DNA from: Straminergon stramineum
Taxonomy: Eukaryota; Streptophyta; Bryopsida; Hypnales; Calliergonaceae
Length of the DNA: 64,000 nt
Direction: 5' to 3'
NCBI GenBank assembly: GCA_963920665.1
Contig: OY987265.1
Coordinates: forward strand, 25,859,001 to 25,923,000
In this document: positions 36,001-48,896 of the stretch, piece by piece
Position numbering within the stretch: position 1 is the first letter of the stretch
Layout of the letters: each line of letters begins with the position of its first letter
Made by a program: the position numbers and the translations under genes
Notes under the pieces: generated by a model
The model's input: the letters and a program-made list of their open reading frames with translations, nothing else
The model's database searches: none
Told to the model about the DNA's origin: nothing

Positions 36001-37055
36001 ACACTAAAAAGAAGTTAGATGTTCCCATTGGCGATGATGGGGACTCACATAGAGCGGACAAAGTAAATTTCTCTCAACCACGTATTCGAACAAGGTCTAC
36101 AACGGCTTCTATTGAGTCATGCGAAGTTAAAGGAAAGCAGCCCAAGGTGGACCCTTCCCAACATGTTATGATTGCATTTGAAAGTGATTGCGATACATCA
36201 AAGTGGCACATTGCAAGGATCAACTACAAATCGAATGCTAAGTGTTTTGCTCAACAACGAGGATCAAATTTCAAGTGCATTGCTAAAATTGCAAGGGGGA
36301 AGAAGGGAACTCCAGCTTCAACCTATCACGGAAGAAAGGAAGAGTATGGAAGTAAACGAGAGGTTATGGTAGACTTTTGGTTTTGTGGAGATGACATAGA
36401 ACGATGTGTGAAAGGAACAAAGCCCAAGTAGGTAATAGATTGGCCCGAGGTACTAAAGGTATGGCCTATTTTGATTAGAACCAACCTAAATCGAGAAGAG
36501 ACACTATTGTTGCAACATGCTGGCTTCTATCTCCAAGAGCGACGGACATTGTCGCCACATCGACTCTTCAACATGTCCAATATATTCAAGAGTGTCTTCT
36601 ATGATTAACCACCTCCACCAAATGTAGATGCATATCCAACAGTGAGAAACAATCGAACCATACGGCGAATTGCAAATGCACCAACAATAGAGCAACAGAA
36701 TAAGTGGGAGAGTGCTGGCAACATTAGAGGACAAATATTGGCAGTGACTTTGCTCCCCTTTCCAAGCCTGGGTGTAGTAGTTTCACTAGTAACCGGAACA
36801 AATCCTAATAGAAACATCTATGGAATTACAATGGAAACGTTTCCCACATGCACATGTCCAGACTTTGTGAATATGGTTATTTCTGCCATTGGAGGTCGAC
36901 AACAGTATGTGAATTGCAAGCACTTGTACTACTTGTATCGGTACTTCTGCAAAATGAACATCCATAATAACAAATTCATTCATGCACCAAGTTATAGCTT
37001 CAATGAGTTGAAGCTTCTTCTAGTTCAAGCAGGGATCATCACTATTTCCAAATAG
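33003..37055 (+). pseudogene. Mutator-like (MULE) transposase, decayed
   Basis: Two exons, 33003-35156 and 35667-37055, with a GTAAGT donor and phase 0. The N-terminal part carries a WRKY/GCM1-type zinc finger: FRKSYCVGHLVCENSDC and, about 75 residues on, LGNHAHP as the H-x-H pair. The core has EWTTMACHVYDSGYRKVMT, then NFKGFMVDSAMANWNA and RERTC, which fits the RNase H-like MULE domain. Exon 2 ends with a SWIM finger (FPTCTCPDF, then YVNCKHLYYLY). Family members cut and paste DNA in the nucleus. This copy cannot work: in-frame stops at about 33168, 34218 and 34386, two further stops after a frameshift near 34920, another frameshift near 34490, and four stops in exon 2 including 36429. The intron holds palindrome copy 5. 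Confidence 0.75.
35319..35410. repeat. Cloverleaf palindrome, copy 5
   Basis: A 92-bp copy inside the MULE intron with outer stem ACCTAAAATGTGGGTA / TACCCACATTTTAGGT and centre GTCAGATCCAACG. The arm hairpins are weaker than in copies 1, 2 and 4. Confidence 0.7.
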
Positions 37056-37289
37056 ACATGTAAACATTATTCAATGTACTTCATTCGTATCATAGTAATT
37101 TACAGTTGATACGATTGAAATGATTTGAATCTTATTGAATGAAAAATGCTTGTGCATTCATGAAGTATGGAAGTATTTTTCATTACTCAACTTTTGGAAA
37201 GTATCAAAGCATGAATGGCAAAGAATTAAATGTTGACACCTCATTGAGTACCACAAATATGAATGCATTGCCACCTAATTTTTCCATTT

Positions 37290-37605
37290 CTATTTTCTTT
37301 TCTCCCCCCCCCCCTCTTTGGGTCTATTTCCCTATTTTTTTTCCAATTCAATTTCCACTTGTTTCCCATTTTTTCCATTGTATTTTCCTTTCCTTTCCTT
37401 CTATTTTTTTTATTTGTTATTCATTTTCTTTTTCATTGTTTCCATTTTTTCCATTGAGTTTCCCTTTCCTTTCCCTCTAATTTTTTTTTAAATTCCCATT
37501 TTTTCCATTCGGGTTCCTTTTTCTTCCCCTCCATTTATTTTAATTTGCAATTCATTTTTTTTTTTCCATTTTTTCGATTTTTCTAATCTTCTATGTTATT
37601 TTAGG
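37290..37605. repeat. Pyrimidine-rich tandem repeat
   Basis: Nearly pure C/T on the plus strand. TTTTTTCCATT followed by a CCTTTCC-rich stretch recurs three times at unequal spacing (about 37371, 37447 and 37501), and a C12 run sits near 37305. The 113-codon ORF across it is low complexity and not a gene. Confidence 0.75.
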
Positions 37606-37977
37606 AAGACATCTTGCACATTGGATTTAATTTCCTCCTTAAGGACAGGTAACTCCTTTAGATTGGAGTATATTTGCAAGAAGTACATGACACTAGAAGT
37701 TTAGGGCCACGGACCTAAGCCCGCAAGGCACAAAATTGTACTAATAGGAATGAGCTGTGTACTAAGCTTAGTGTTCACAATTGCTGTACAGTTGTTGTAA
37801 TGGAGTGCAAGTAATATCCACCTTTGTTTTTGTGAGTTCTTTACACATAACAAGTTCTAGCGTGTAGTAAAACAAAATCCAAATTTCCTTAGACAATAGA
37901 TTTTTAGTGGATATGCTAATTGTTAAACTATACTTTGAAGTTTGAAGGATATTTTCCATAAAAAAAGACAAGTGCCA
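37606..37977. other. Unannotated DNA inside the right edge of the mobile region
   Basis: No ORF above 72 codons and no repeat recognised. Confidence 0.4.
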
Positions 37978-38180
37978 ACCCAACATATTTCCCTAAACCA
38001 CACCCACGGTCATAGGAATAGCGGTCATAGGTCCCAAAATTTACTATAAATAGTAAGTTTTAGTCTATTTTTGAAAAAAAGTTCAATTTTTTTTTCTAGG
38101 GGCTCTAGGCTCACAAGCTCCATGCTTGCTGCTCACAAGCTCACCACTCTAGGCTCACATGCTAGCGTCGTTGGGCTCAA
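37978..38180 (-). repeat. Right inverted edge repeat of the 21.4-38.2 kb region
   Basis: On the plus strand it reads TATTTCCC, ACACCCACGGTCATAGG, a second GGTCATAGGTCC, and then repeated TAGGCTCACA words ending CTCACATGCTAGC. These are the reverse complements of words at 21420-21565, in mirrored order. A 14-base tandem duplication of the GGTCATAGG block is specific to this side. Confidence 0.45.
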
Positions 38181-40758
38181 AAATAAGAAAATACACTCAA
38201 AATTACACAAAAACAACACTTTGGACTAAAGAGTTATAAATAAATTTTCCTAAATTTCAAAGAACTTTTAACAAAAGGAGATCATTCTTGACTTGTATTT
38301 CAATGACATAAAAATTTTAGGTCTTCATTTTACAAGTGAGATCCATGCATCCAAAAAAGCTTTTGCTAGTCTCCTTAAAGTCATTAAAATAATCCAAAAT
38401 TGTTTCTCATTAAAAAGAGCTTCAAAAAATAAAACTAGTTCTTTTAGCATGAATGTCAATTCACACTTCCCATTAGCTAAGTGCGATGAGCAACTCCAAC
38501 CACCCTCAGAAACTCAATTACATAAATTCTAGTAACTTGATTGTATTTTGTGATGGAATTTTGTCTTCAATTCTAAATATAGATAATTTGTATCCACTAA
38601 TTATTTTTTGGACATATATAAAAAGCATATCTAAGTAACTAAAATTTGAAGGTGGAATGATCTTGCACTTTAATGGGTGAATGTAATGGCATAGATTGAA
38701 AAAGCTTTAAGGTACATAACATTCTTGAACAATAAGGCCAATGGAGACCTTTCCTTGCTTCATTGTTTATGTTCTTTTTTCCAAATGGATCAAGCTCAAT
38801 GATAATATTCTTCATCAAAAGATTTCCTTTGAATCATTCACCATTGTAACATGACTATGCCTCATTTTAATTGCAGTATAGAAGGGAGACTATATTTTTT
38901 CTATTCAAGAATCTTATGTAGAAGGAGGGGATATTATTATTATTATCTCTAAAATAAAGGCATCCAAGTGGTCCTCTCAACATGGTGATAGATCTAAAAA
39001 ACTTTGTGGGTAGAAGTATCTAGTTTTGTTCAAGTAAAGAACTATAAGATATTGTTGATATGACTTTAATTGTCCACCAATAAATAAGTAAAAGCACTAT
39101 CAATATGACTTTAAATCGTCATTATGGAATGCCTTCAACTATACACATGTTGTTACATGGTTGTATAGTAATAAAGCCTCTAATGAATGGTTTTGGATTT
39201 TTCTAAAGACTTTGCAAACATGCATCTATACAACATGTAAAGTTTTTTTCAAGTGTTGACTTTGAAAATTTATAGAATTTTTTTTTAAATCCCCCAAAAA
39301 GGTACTTAAATTTTATGATTTCATTTATCTACTAGAAAAAAGATAACCCAAAATTGTGATTTTGACTCTTTCTAGGCACATCAACTTAAATGAATAGTTC
39401 TAGGCCTTTCAAACTTATACCTAAAAATCTTGCTTATGAGTTTCCAAATTGTCTACTTCACATTGCATTAACCCTTGAAGGCCAATTGTTGGTTGAATGG
39501 ACAATTGGAAATCTAGGTAGGATCCCATGAGGTTATTTTGGTTAGATATTCATAAAATTTAGATACAAGGGGGAATATGTCCCCCTTAGTGGGAACATAA
39601 TTTTTTTTTGATTGGATGCCTAAATCAAAATTTATGTTACCCTCAACATTTTTGGCAACCTAGGCAATTTGGACATCTTTTGCAAAATTGCTTATTAACT
39701 TTAGAAATTTGGCATACAATTGTCAAAAAAATGAGTTCTCAAATCATATTCTAAGAGGAGTTCAACTTTGTTAGCTATGTTAGGGTGGTTTTAAAAAATA
39801 ATAATTCTCACTTCAAGCCTATTATCTTGCAATGTGTGAAGTTATAGTCCTTGAAATTTTTCCCACACATTCCATATGTTTGTCTCTAACTTTTCCAAGC
39901 TTGGATTTCATCAAAAAGACTAATGAATTGCCAATTCACTTAACCTTCTTGCATTGTAGGATGATTTTGATTAAGCTAGACTCCATATTTACTTCTCTAA
40001 GTTTTCATGAGTGAACCTAACATCATATACTTATGAATGTTCAAACATTATAAGAGATTCAACAACCCTAGAAGTGTGTTTGAGGTTGTTTCCCCATATT
40101 GAGAACCATTCAAAGAAGGCCAAAATTTAAAAACATTAACCCCCTAAAGGTTTTGACTATGTTTTCACCCAAAATGTTCTAAAATTGTCATTTTAGAAAA
40201 AAAAAAAATTCTAGACACATGTAACTGTATGCTCTTGTAGTAATTTGATTTGAGAACATGTGGAAAAAATTTCAGAAATTTCCACCACATAGATTGCAAA
40301 ATATTGGTGTTTGAATTGACAAAAATCCTTTTTTTGTCCCAATGAAAAAACGGGTCAACTGCTCTTCACAAGGTCACATTTGTATGAAAAAAATGTCCAA
40401 TATGGATGTGTGTCTTTGAATTCATTCTTCAAGGTAAATTGACTATATGCCTGAAAACATTCAAATCATTTGGAATTGTACAACATATAGAAAAAAAATT
40501 GTAAGTAGAAAGTAGATAATGATTCAAAAAACTAAATTGTTAAGAATTTTGTTATGGATTTGAAAAATGACAATCCCAATGGTTGTAATGGTATAATACA
40601 AAATATACATCTTCTGATTTTATTTTATTTTTTAAATGTTGAAAATTGAGTTAAATGAAGGACTTCAAAGTTTATTTTAGAGTAGAGAATCCATAACTAC
40701 CTACACACTAAAACTCCTCATAACTTTCACCTCATTGATCAAAATGGAATGATTCAAA

Positions 40759-40761
<3 letters not shown>

Positions 40762-40802
<41 letters not shown>
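40762..40802. repeat. TA dinucleotide microsatellite
   Basis: About twenty uninterrupted TA units. Confidence 0.97.
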
Positions 40803-40805
<3 letters not shown>

Positions 40806-42017
40806 CTAGAAATTACAAATTTTTCTTTTTGAAAAAAGTGATTTTTTGTGATTTGCCTAAGTTGCCCGAGTTGGGAATGAAACTACATATCATACAATAA
40901 CTTTTTAACCATGTAGTCAAAAGTTATGCAAATTGTTGGGTCATAAAGCTATTCCTCAACTACATGTGTGAAAATTTCAAAGAAAAAAAATGAAAAAACC
41001 TGCTTGTAGTGAGTTGTCAAAAATATATATAATGCCAAAAAATCATGTTTGTAACTTTAGGGGTTAAAAAACTTAATTTTTTTTAAAATCATATTTAAAA
41101 AATTTATTTTTATTTTTATTATTATCCAATGTAGCCATCATCTAGCCATGTTAGCCAATTGCTAACGTTGAGTTCCTAGAATCCAAGAACTCGTGGGAAC
41201 TCACAGTCTTCCAAACTAGCTAATTTCCTTCAATTGCTTGCATTTTTGTGGATAGTAATAATTTTATTCCAAGGAGGCTCAAAATCTCCTACCCTATTTC
41301 ACAGGAATGAAAAAAAGTTTTTTTTCACTTCGATTGTTTTTATCTTTCAATCCATGTGGTCAAATGGAATGAAATTTTTTCCGCATATTGCCTTATTTAA
41401 CACAATTTTTTACAATTGGAATTCTAAGAAATTTTTAATTTTTAATTTTGGATAATGCATCAAAAATTGGCAATTTTGAACTTTTCCTCTTCTAAAATAC
41501 CTTTTGGCTTTTAGAAGTTAAATACTTCCATCATACTTTCTAGAAAAAACTCAAGCATAGTAACTGATTTTTCCTATCCTCCAAAGAGTCTTATCCTGCA
41601 ATCTATAAAGTTTATCTTAAATTCTTGGTACTTTATTCTTGTCTGTCATTGATAACATACTCAGCTACAATTTGGATGTAAAGACACCCTAAACCCAAAC
41701 ACCACCTACTATGCATGATTACTAACCACCTGAGCCTTCTTCTAGCTATGGTAGTTATACCCTTTGAACATTGTTGTTCCTTCCTTCTCAAATAGGTGTC
41801 CCTTCAAGTGTCACCAATATATTCTCAAATTGTTTGCTTTAAATGGTTCCTACCTTATAAATGGTGCTTAATAGTTGTAATGGGCAACAAGCTTTTAGTG
41901 AATGCTTTGGGGGTCTAACTCAAGATGCTTCAAACATGCACCTAAAGAACCTTTTGAAGTTTCTTCTAGTCTTGATTTTAAAAATTTACGAAAAATACAA
42001 GATCTCTCCAAATTTAA

Positions 42018-42031
42018 ATTATTTATTTATT

Positions 42032-42063
<32 letters not shown>
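42018..42063. repeat. TTTA / TTA compound microsatellite
   Basis: Several TTTA units followed directly by about eight TTA units; overlapping ORFs here encode tyrosine or isoleucine runs and are artefacts. Confidence 0.95.
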
Positions 42064-42064
<1 letters not shown>

Positions 42065-45000
42065 CATTTTCATTTGTCTACAAGGTAAAACCAAGACTTT
42101 ATTGTGATTTTTATTTCATTTGTATAAACTGACTTAAAAATGAACGGTAATAAATGTTTTCAATGGATGACGGCATCACGAGTAGGGTTATTTATATTAG
42201 AGAAAAATTTGCAATATCTTGCCCCAAAGACCTTGGGTAGGGCAATGGATGGACTTGTAGTCCAAGTTGAGCCTAGGTACTTCACTGACATTTTTTGACC
42301 CATACGTTCATGTTTGAGTCCAAGAAGGTGATGGCAAGAGACAATTGCTTTATGATTTCACTTGACTAAATCAAGTGGTCACTTCTTACTTCCCCATTCA
42401 ATTTCACAAATTCAAAAGGCAAAAATAGATGCAAATAGACACCAACCCGTTGAACTTCTCCATAGAGGACAACTGAAGCATGGCATTCAAATGACTATGC
42501 ACATCCAATTTGGGGGGAGGGGGCTCTACTTGAAGCGTTCCAGAATCCATTGCTCAAGTGTTTACAAGCCTTATCATTTTAAGCATTTTTGAATTGCTTT
42601 CAATTCTTCTTTGCAATTACTAAGATCATGAGCTCATAGTCCATCATTTGTAAAACCATGAACCTCTAATTCTCAAGCCTCTAAAGAAAAAACAAGGTCA
42701 TACAACTATAATTGTTTGCTATTCAAAAATCCTAAGATATTCATCATAAACACCATAGGCCAAGTTTATATACTTGCCGTATTCTCCACAAGGTTGAGTT
42801 TATATGGCACACAACTACTAGTACTTCACGTAGGTAATAAAATTATAGACAATTCCTATCACCATGGAGCCTACTTAAATCTTATAATGCATATGTAGCT
42901 ACACATAAACTTCTATATCTATTGTTGTCAATTTAGACAACCTGAACTATGTTTCGAAAGTTGAAAATGACTAGTGTAATAAATAAAAGAGACATGAAAA
43001 AATACAAAGAGACGACCATACCTGATGAAGCATTGAAGCCCTAAATCACAAATGATGATGTTATATGTGTTTGCACAATTATAGAATTTGTGATCCACCT
43101 TATGTCTTATCATATTTTACTTGCACATGCACTTCATATCGTCGTGTTAATCAATATCAATTCCGAGTGTGTGTATAAAGTGTAGTAGGGATGGGGTGCT
43201 TATACTCTAAAGTCTTGCAACTTCTAACCGACCAATGGAAAACTTTATGGTTTTAGTCCGTGCATAGTTTAGGTCCATGCACGAAAGAGAAAAATACAAA
43301 ATGAATCCCAAGCTAGTCATGTGGGCCCTATACACAAATTAATGAAGCATAAAGAAATAGTGCATAATGGTAGATATTGCCGTTATGTTTAACCAATATA
43401 AGAAGTCTTCGACACTTACAACTTTTGCACCATTTAGTAAACCAAAGATTCACCTAGTTCTTGTTTGCATAAAATAAGTATAAAGGACTTGATTGTCATA
43501 GCATTAGGAGATACAAAAGCTTAGTCTATTATCTAAGTTCCTGAATCTAGTGCAATGGATTTTTGTGAGGTGGTCTCAACTTTTTCCTCTTTGAATGAAA
43601 AATTAGAGCAATTGATATTGTCTATAAAAGATGATACTCATGACTAAGTTAAGAGAGTGGGACGTCTTTTGGATGTTGGTCATTTGAAGTCATTGTAGAT
43701 ATGCAAAGAAAATAAGAAGTGACCAAAAATTCTACCATTTGCAAGCTTATGGCACCACTTCTATAAACATGCCATTCATTGCCTAGAATGGTGTCAAACT
43801 ACTAGAAGTGTTAGTTCTATCTCTAAATTTAGTGTTTTATAAAGGGTGAAGTGTAGTTGGATCTAAACTCACAACCATCTATTGTGAGTAACGAATAGGA
43901 TGTCGAGGCATCCTTGATTTGAGAAGGGAAATTAGATACACTACTAGTTCTCTATATACCCTCTAAAATTTGCTAGGTGGTCAAAGATTAATTGAAATAT
44001 AGGAGTGCTAACTTGATCTTGTCCTCTTCAGCTCGCCTTTGATGACGTTTCTCCGAAAAGGAGTACAAAACTCAATGTATCACAACAAGGGCCTCTATTG
44101 CCTAATCTACATGTCCTACCATCACCCACTTCTTATAGCAACTATAGTCTAGACTCCAATCTTACATTGACACCACACTAAAACAATGAGTATGAAGAAG
44201 TTAACAACAAAGAAAAAAACCCACAGATTGATGATGTGAATGGGATTTTTCAACTCCCAGCAAGATTTATAAATTGCAGGTTGTACCTCAAGTTGTGACA
44301 AAGCCTTTGGCAATGATGACAAAAACAATGACACACGTGTTTCCAACCTTAGTGAATTGGCTTGGCTTCAAGAGCTCTTGCACAACCACAACTTGTTGCT
44401 ACATTCATCTATTGCTTCAACCAATTCAAGGCCACCGAAAAAGAACGTCCATGCAAACTACAACAAATTGTGAAAGGACCATTGACAAGTTGACTGTAAC
44501 GACTCTCCAGATGTTTGTGGTCAAATGGCAAAATTGGGGAACATTTGAAAACAAGTGCTCTTACGCAAGCAACAAAAGTGGGAGATCAAGAGGTGACAAT
44601 GTTGTTGGTGGTGTAGAGAGTTATGCACGGGCTTCACTAGTAGCTAACAATGAACTCAACAAGGGGTTGGTGGAAGATGGCATGACACTTCAAAGAGGAT
44701 TAGTAGGCTTGGAGAGAAATGATATACTATGGGGCATGGGTAGTGTGGAAGGGTCGGAAAGAAAAACTGAAAAACTTTGGAGAAGGGGTAGTGGAAACAT
44801 AGAAGTAAAATATAGTATTTATGATTGTGTAGATTTTCAAGGTCATTGTGAATAGTAGACATGGAGAGTTTAGAAAAAGAGGCAAAATAATTTCCCTCAA
44901 CTAGATGAGACAATTAGTTTAATTGAGGGCTCTGATTTAGACCCTAATTTTGTAATGGGCGGTGACATGGAAGATGGGAAGTCAACAAATAGTGTTGATC

Positions 45001-46559
45001 AATGGGGAGAATAAGAGTAGAGATGATGTTGACCTTGCAAATCCAACATAGGGCAAACATATGTTTTGGGGTTCAACATTGTCATAAACAAATTTTACTT
45101 ATTTTCCATGTAAAGGAATTCATAAGGGTTTTGGATTCAAAAAACAATTTCCAAATTATCCCATCCTTCTTAGAAATGTTCTCATTGTCTTGGCCCTTTC
45201 TTATATTGCAGAAGATTGTTGTAGAAGTGTAGGACCAACCATTATGCTACAACACTAGATGAGCATAAAGTAGCATTGGGGAAAGTGGGTTGGTTGCCTC
45301 TTACTATAATGGGGTTGAAAGCGTATATGGTGGTGTATATGTTTATTGGAATGAAGAAACAATCAAACTTGAAGACTTAGTAGACAAAAAAAAGTCTAAT
45401 TTTCTCAAATTTTTATATGTGCTAGGTTTCAATCCATTACAAGGTGTCTTCATGTGACGGATTTGACAACATATGTGAGGGAGAGGAAACCATCGGGGTA
45501 CAACAAGATGGGATAGTGAGGTGGCTAGTGAATGATCTTAGAGAGAATTCTAGAAGAAACTAGATATTATATTTCATTATCTATGAAATAATGATTTGCT
45601 ATGAAGGTAGTTATTGTCCAACTAGGTAATATATGTGTGAGCCCATGAGTTGGCACTTTGATCTCAAATTTTTTTCTTCCACTTTTGCTGAGTTTTAGTA
45701 AAGTTTATAGTAAACAAAATCATAAAATTAAAGAGTGTTATGAATATTGTAATTAGTAGAAGTTCCTACTAATATGGTGATTTGTCCCTCTAGAAGCTTG
45801 GGATACCTAAACCACTCCAATTCTCTATCTATAGGCTTTGATTTAGTGTGTCTAAGGGGTCAATTAGGTGTTTTAGAGATGTTTAGGAAATCTAAGAGAT
45901 AACTAAGCTTAATGAATGTGAGATTCCTGCTAGAGACTAAACCAATCCTACATGTGTATGTGAAAAGTTTTGGCTAAAATAGTAGTTAGTAGTCCATAGT
46001 AGGAAGTCTTTTAGGTGTAGATATACTTTTAGTCTATTAGATTAGAAGTCACCATCCATGTCAAGAGGACCATAGAAAGGGTATGTTATAGTACGGGGTA
46101 GTAATTCAAGTAGTACAAGGGATGGCGGGATTAAAGTTTGAAGAGAGGTGTTCATAACATCTAACATGCAAGAAATTCAACAGCAAAATCAATTCTTGAA
46201 AATTTCCTTCCAATCAAAAGATTGTCTTTTTGTCAAAATTTTAAGAAAATAACTAATTTGGATATTTTTATAAATAGTGTAGAGTGTGAATATGAGCCTA
46301 CACTTAGTCATTGGAAGATTCCTAGAAGTTACCCTAAAAATTTTGAATTTTTCCAGAATACAAAAGATGACTCCATGGACAATCAACTACTTTAACCAAC
46401 AATGAAAAATTCCTAGAAATTACCCAAGTTGCAATAAAATTCTTCTAAAAATTAGGATAGATTATTTAGTGATAATAATATGCCCCAAAAAATCTCAAGA
46501 CATTCCAACACCGACAAGTGCTTGAACTAACAACTTCCCGAATTTAGGCAAAATTTTAA

Positions 46560-47500
46560 CAAATTTGACACATTGACCAACATCTCAAGAGCTTGCATCA
46601 TTCAAACAAGGACAAAAGGAAGTTTTTTTTTACTTCCACAATCCCTACAAACACTCTAGATAAGTTTATTCCTTTGGAGAATACAAATTCCATCATTTGG
46701 AATTTTTACATTTCCTTTCATTTACAATTCTTTGGCTTTCACAAACCCAAGTTGTTATATACCTCCCACGGCTTGTAACTTCAAACTATAAAGAACTCTT
46801 ACAACAAACACAAAATATACTTATTAACAAGAATGCATCTACAAAGAGCTCAAACCACCCGACCATGGAGAGAGATCAATCTCCAAAGAGATAGTCTCCT
46901 CACTCCAGAGCTCTTCTTATATACTAGAGACATCAATAAAGACTATTAGTCTTTAAAATAGACTAAGATTTTTTTTCTATCTTTAGTTTTCTATTCTTGG
47001 TTCCATCTGAAACCATCTAGAACCATTTGGAACCATCCATTAAGGTAAAAGTCTTAGTTGTACTTCTCTAGATCATATCTCATGCAATTTATTTCTTATC
47101 CACATCTTGATCTTCTACTTGGAGTTATCTAACTCCAAGTTCCATCACACTTATTGTTCTCTCGGAATTGTCAAAATCCAGTGCATGAGTCATCTAAGTG
47201 GAGTTGTCTAACTCCACTGCTTAAATCCATCATTTGAAGATATCTATCTCCAAACATTCTAGTGCCCTTGTCATCCAACTGGAGTTGTCTAACTCCAACA
47301 CACAAATCCACCATTTGGAGAAATCTATCTCCAAGCAATTTCTGCTTGTTCACTAGTGCACATTTCATAATGGATTAGTTTATCTATCAATGCATCGATC
47401 CATCAAAGGCCATGACATGAAGGTCATGACACAATCATCAAAAATTATCTCATCTATCAATGCATTCATCCATCAAAGGATTGTGACAAGGGTCATGACA
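46560..47500 (-). mobile_element. Probable solo LTR of a retrotransposon
   Basis: On the minus strand the segment starts TGTCATGACC at 47500. It then has tandem direct repeats (a 66-bp unit with CATCTATCAATGCAT on the plus strand and a 78-bp unit with GGAGTTGTCTAACTCCA), a TATA box in AGTATATAAGAAGAGCTC near 46915, and a TTAATAAG signal about 90 bp further on. This U3-R-like order is typical of plant LTRs. No gag-pol ORF flanks it, so it would be a solo LTR. The 3' end is not defined and no target-site duplication was seen. Confidence 0.4.
47190..47340 (-). repeat. Two-copy 78-bp repeat inside the LTR-like segment
   Basis: GGAGTTGTCTAACTCCA and ATCTATCTCCAA recur at the same spacing. Translated on the minus strand they give two similar 26-residue blocks containing GVRQLQLDD and GVRQLHLDD, but the surrounding frame is short and this is probably non-coding. 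Confidence 0.65.
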
Positions 47501-48288
47501 CAAGTGGCCTCAGAGTAGGGAATAGGGACTCCTCTAGCTAATATAAAAATTCTTAAGCCAATGACACAATTTGTTAACTTTGTCATTTGGAGTTTTTTTC
47601 TGAATGTTAGGTAAGGTCCAATAATAGTTTTGCTACTAAAAAAAGTAGTATCTATTTCAACATGATAATCAACTCATAAATATTGATGATTTCATTTGGT
47701 TAGGACATTATAGTTCAAACAATAATCAATATTTTTTTTGTAAATTTTATTTCTTGATTTTGTCAAATTCGTAAAGAATTCTTATTATTCAAAAATCCAC
47801 CACATAAATAGCTCGGATACTTTACTCTATTTTTAATCTGAATATACGTGCATCAAAAATTTCTTATATGGAGGGCTACTTAGCTATTATTTTACAATAG
47901 ATATGTCCTTGTTTTTGTTTCTACTTCTACTTTTCACCCATTTTCCTATACCCTATATGAGTACCAATTTACCCACCTTTGGTAAATCGTGAACACAACC
48001 AGGTTTTGGATTTTGGCTAAGTGAATCCTACTTTGGGGTGTCTAAGTGTGGTCCATTGTGCCTTCCAAGCAATGGATCTTTTCACGAAGTGCATAAAGTG
48101 ACCCAAACATGTAAGAGTCTATCAATCTACATCTAGTGTCTTTGTTGACCGAAGGGATGGCCTGCGTGGGGTTTATATAGAACTCATGTCAAGGAGGAAC
48201 TAACCTAAAAAACCTCTAATTCAGGTCTTGCCATTTCTGAAAACCTAAAACTCTACCCTATCCAACCTTTCTAGCCAAAGTTATGAAC
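47501..48288. other. AT-rich DNA, nothing recognised
   Basis: No ORF above 60 codons and no clear repeat. Confidence 0.4.
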
Positions 48289-48329
48289 GGATGAAGTTTG
48301 ACTGCTATTTGGTTCCTCAAACTTCATCC
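48289..48329. repeat. Hairpin with 13-bp perfect stem
   Basis: GGATGAAGTTTGA pairs with TCAAACTTCATCC across a 15-base loop. A related hairpin lies at 48761-48803. Confidence 0.8.
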
Positions 48330-48760
48330 ATCATTTAAGTCTAATTTCCCAATTCAAAATGATTTGAAACTTATAGGAATGGTTTAAAAGACTTGTTCCT
48401 TCCTAAATTTGGAGTTTGGACCTAAGTGGGAACTTCTAAGTATTTCTCATCCAAACCTCACCTAAACTTCATCTTTCATTATCTTTTGGATTTTTTGTGG
48501 TTTTCCCTAATTAGAGGGGTGGGTGGAATGTTCTAGGGTTTCTACGTAGCTTCTCCTATAAACCTAGAGTCCGAAATTCCTCACTCAACTCCTACCTCCA
48601 AGCTTTGTGATTGACCTCCTTTAGCAGTTAAGGCTTGGGTTAGCCTTTGCCTATTGAATATTTTGTGGCAAGTTCCTATTTTTCCTCTATAGCCCTTAGT
48701 CTTAGCTCTCCAGATTGGTAAGACATTTGCTAATCGGATGCGCCAACTAAAAGTTCTTGA

Positions 48761-48803
48761 TGGATGAAGTTTCACTACTAGTCGGTGCTTAAAACTTCAT
48801 CCA
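48761..48803. repeat. Hairpin related to 48289-48329
   Basis: TGGATGAAGTTT pairs with AAACTTCATCCA across a loop of about 19 bases. The stem shares GGATGAAGTTT with the earlier hairpin. Confidence 0.75.
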
Positions 48804-48896
48804 CTAGTTTCTCCTAATCTATAATCTATAATTAACTTTTTCCTTCGTCCCCAGGACCTAATTAATATCTCCTTCCTAATCTCTTTAAGTTGCTAT

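Larger units (their letters stand above)
38181..46550. other. AT-rich intergenic DNA, no gene recognised
   Basis: This long stretch holds two microsatellites, annotated separately. The longest ORF (44274-44855 plus, 193 codons) has no recognisable motif and skewed threonine/glycine composition; it may be an old element fragment. No tRNA or other RNA gene was seen. Confidence 0.4.

Noticed and set aside
41861..42132. Two overlapping ORFs of 75 codons
   Set aside because: Both are carried by the TTTA/TTA microsatellite.
44274..44855. 193-codon plus-strand ORF
   Set aside because: The longest ORF of the right half, but it has no recognisable motif, splice context or neighbours; listed as possible old element fragment only.
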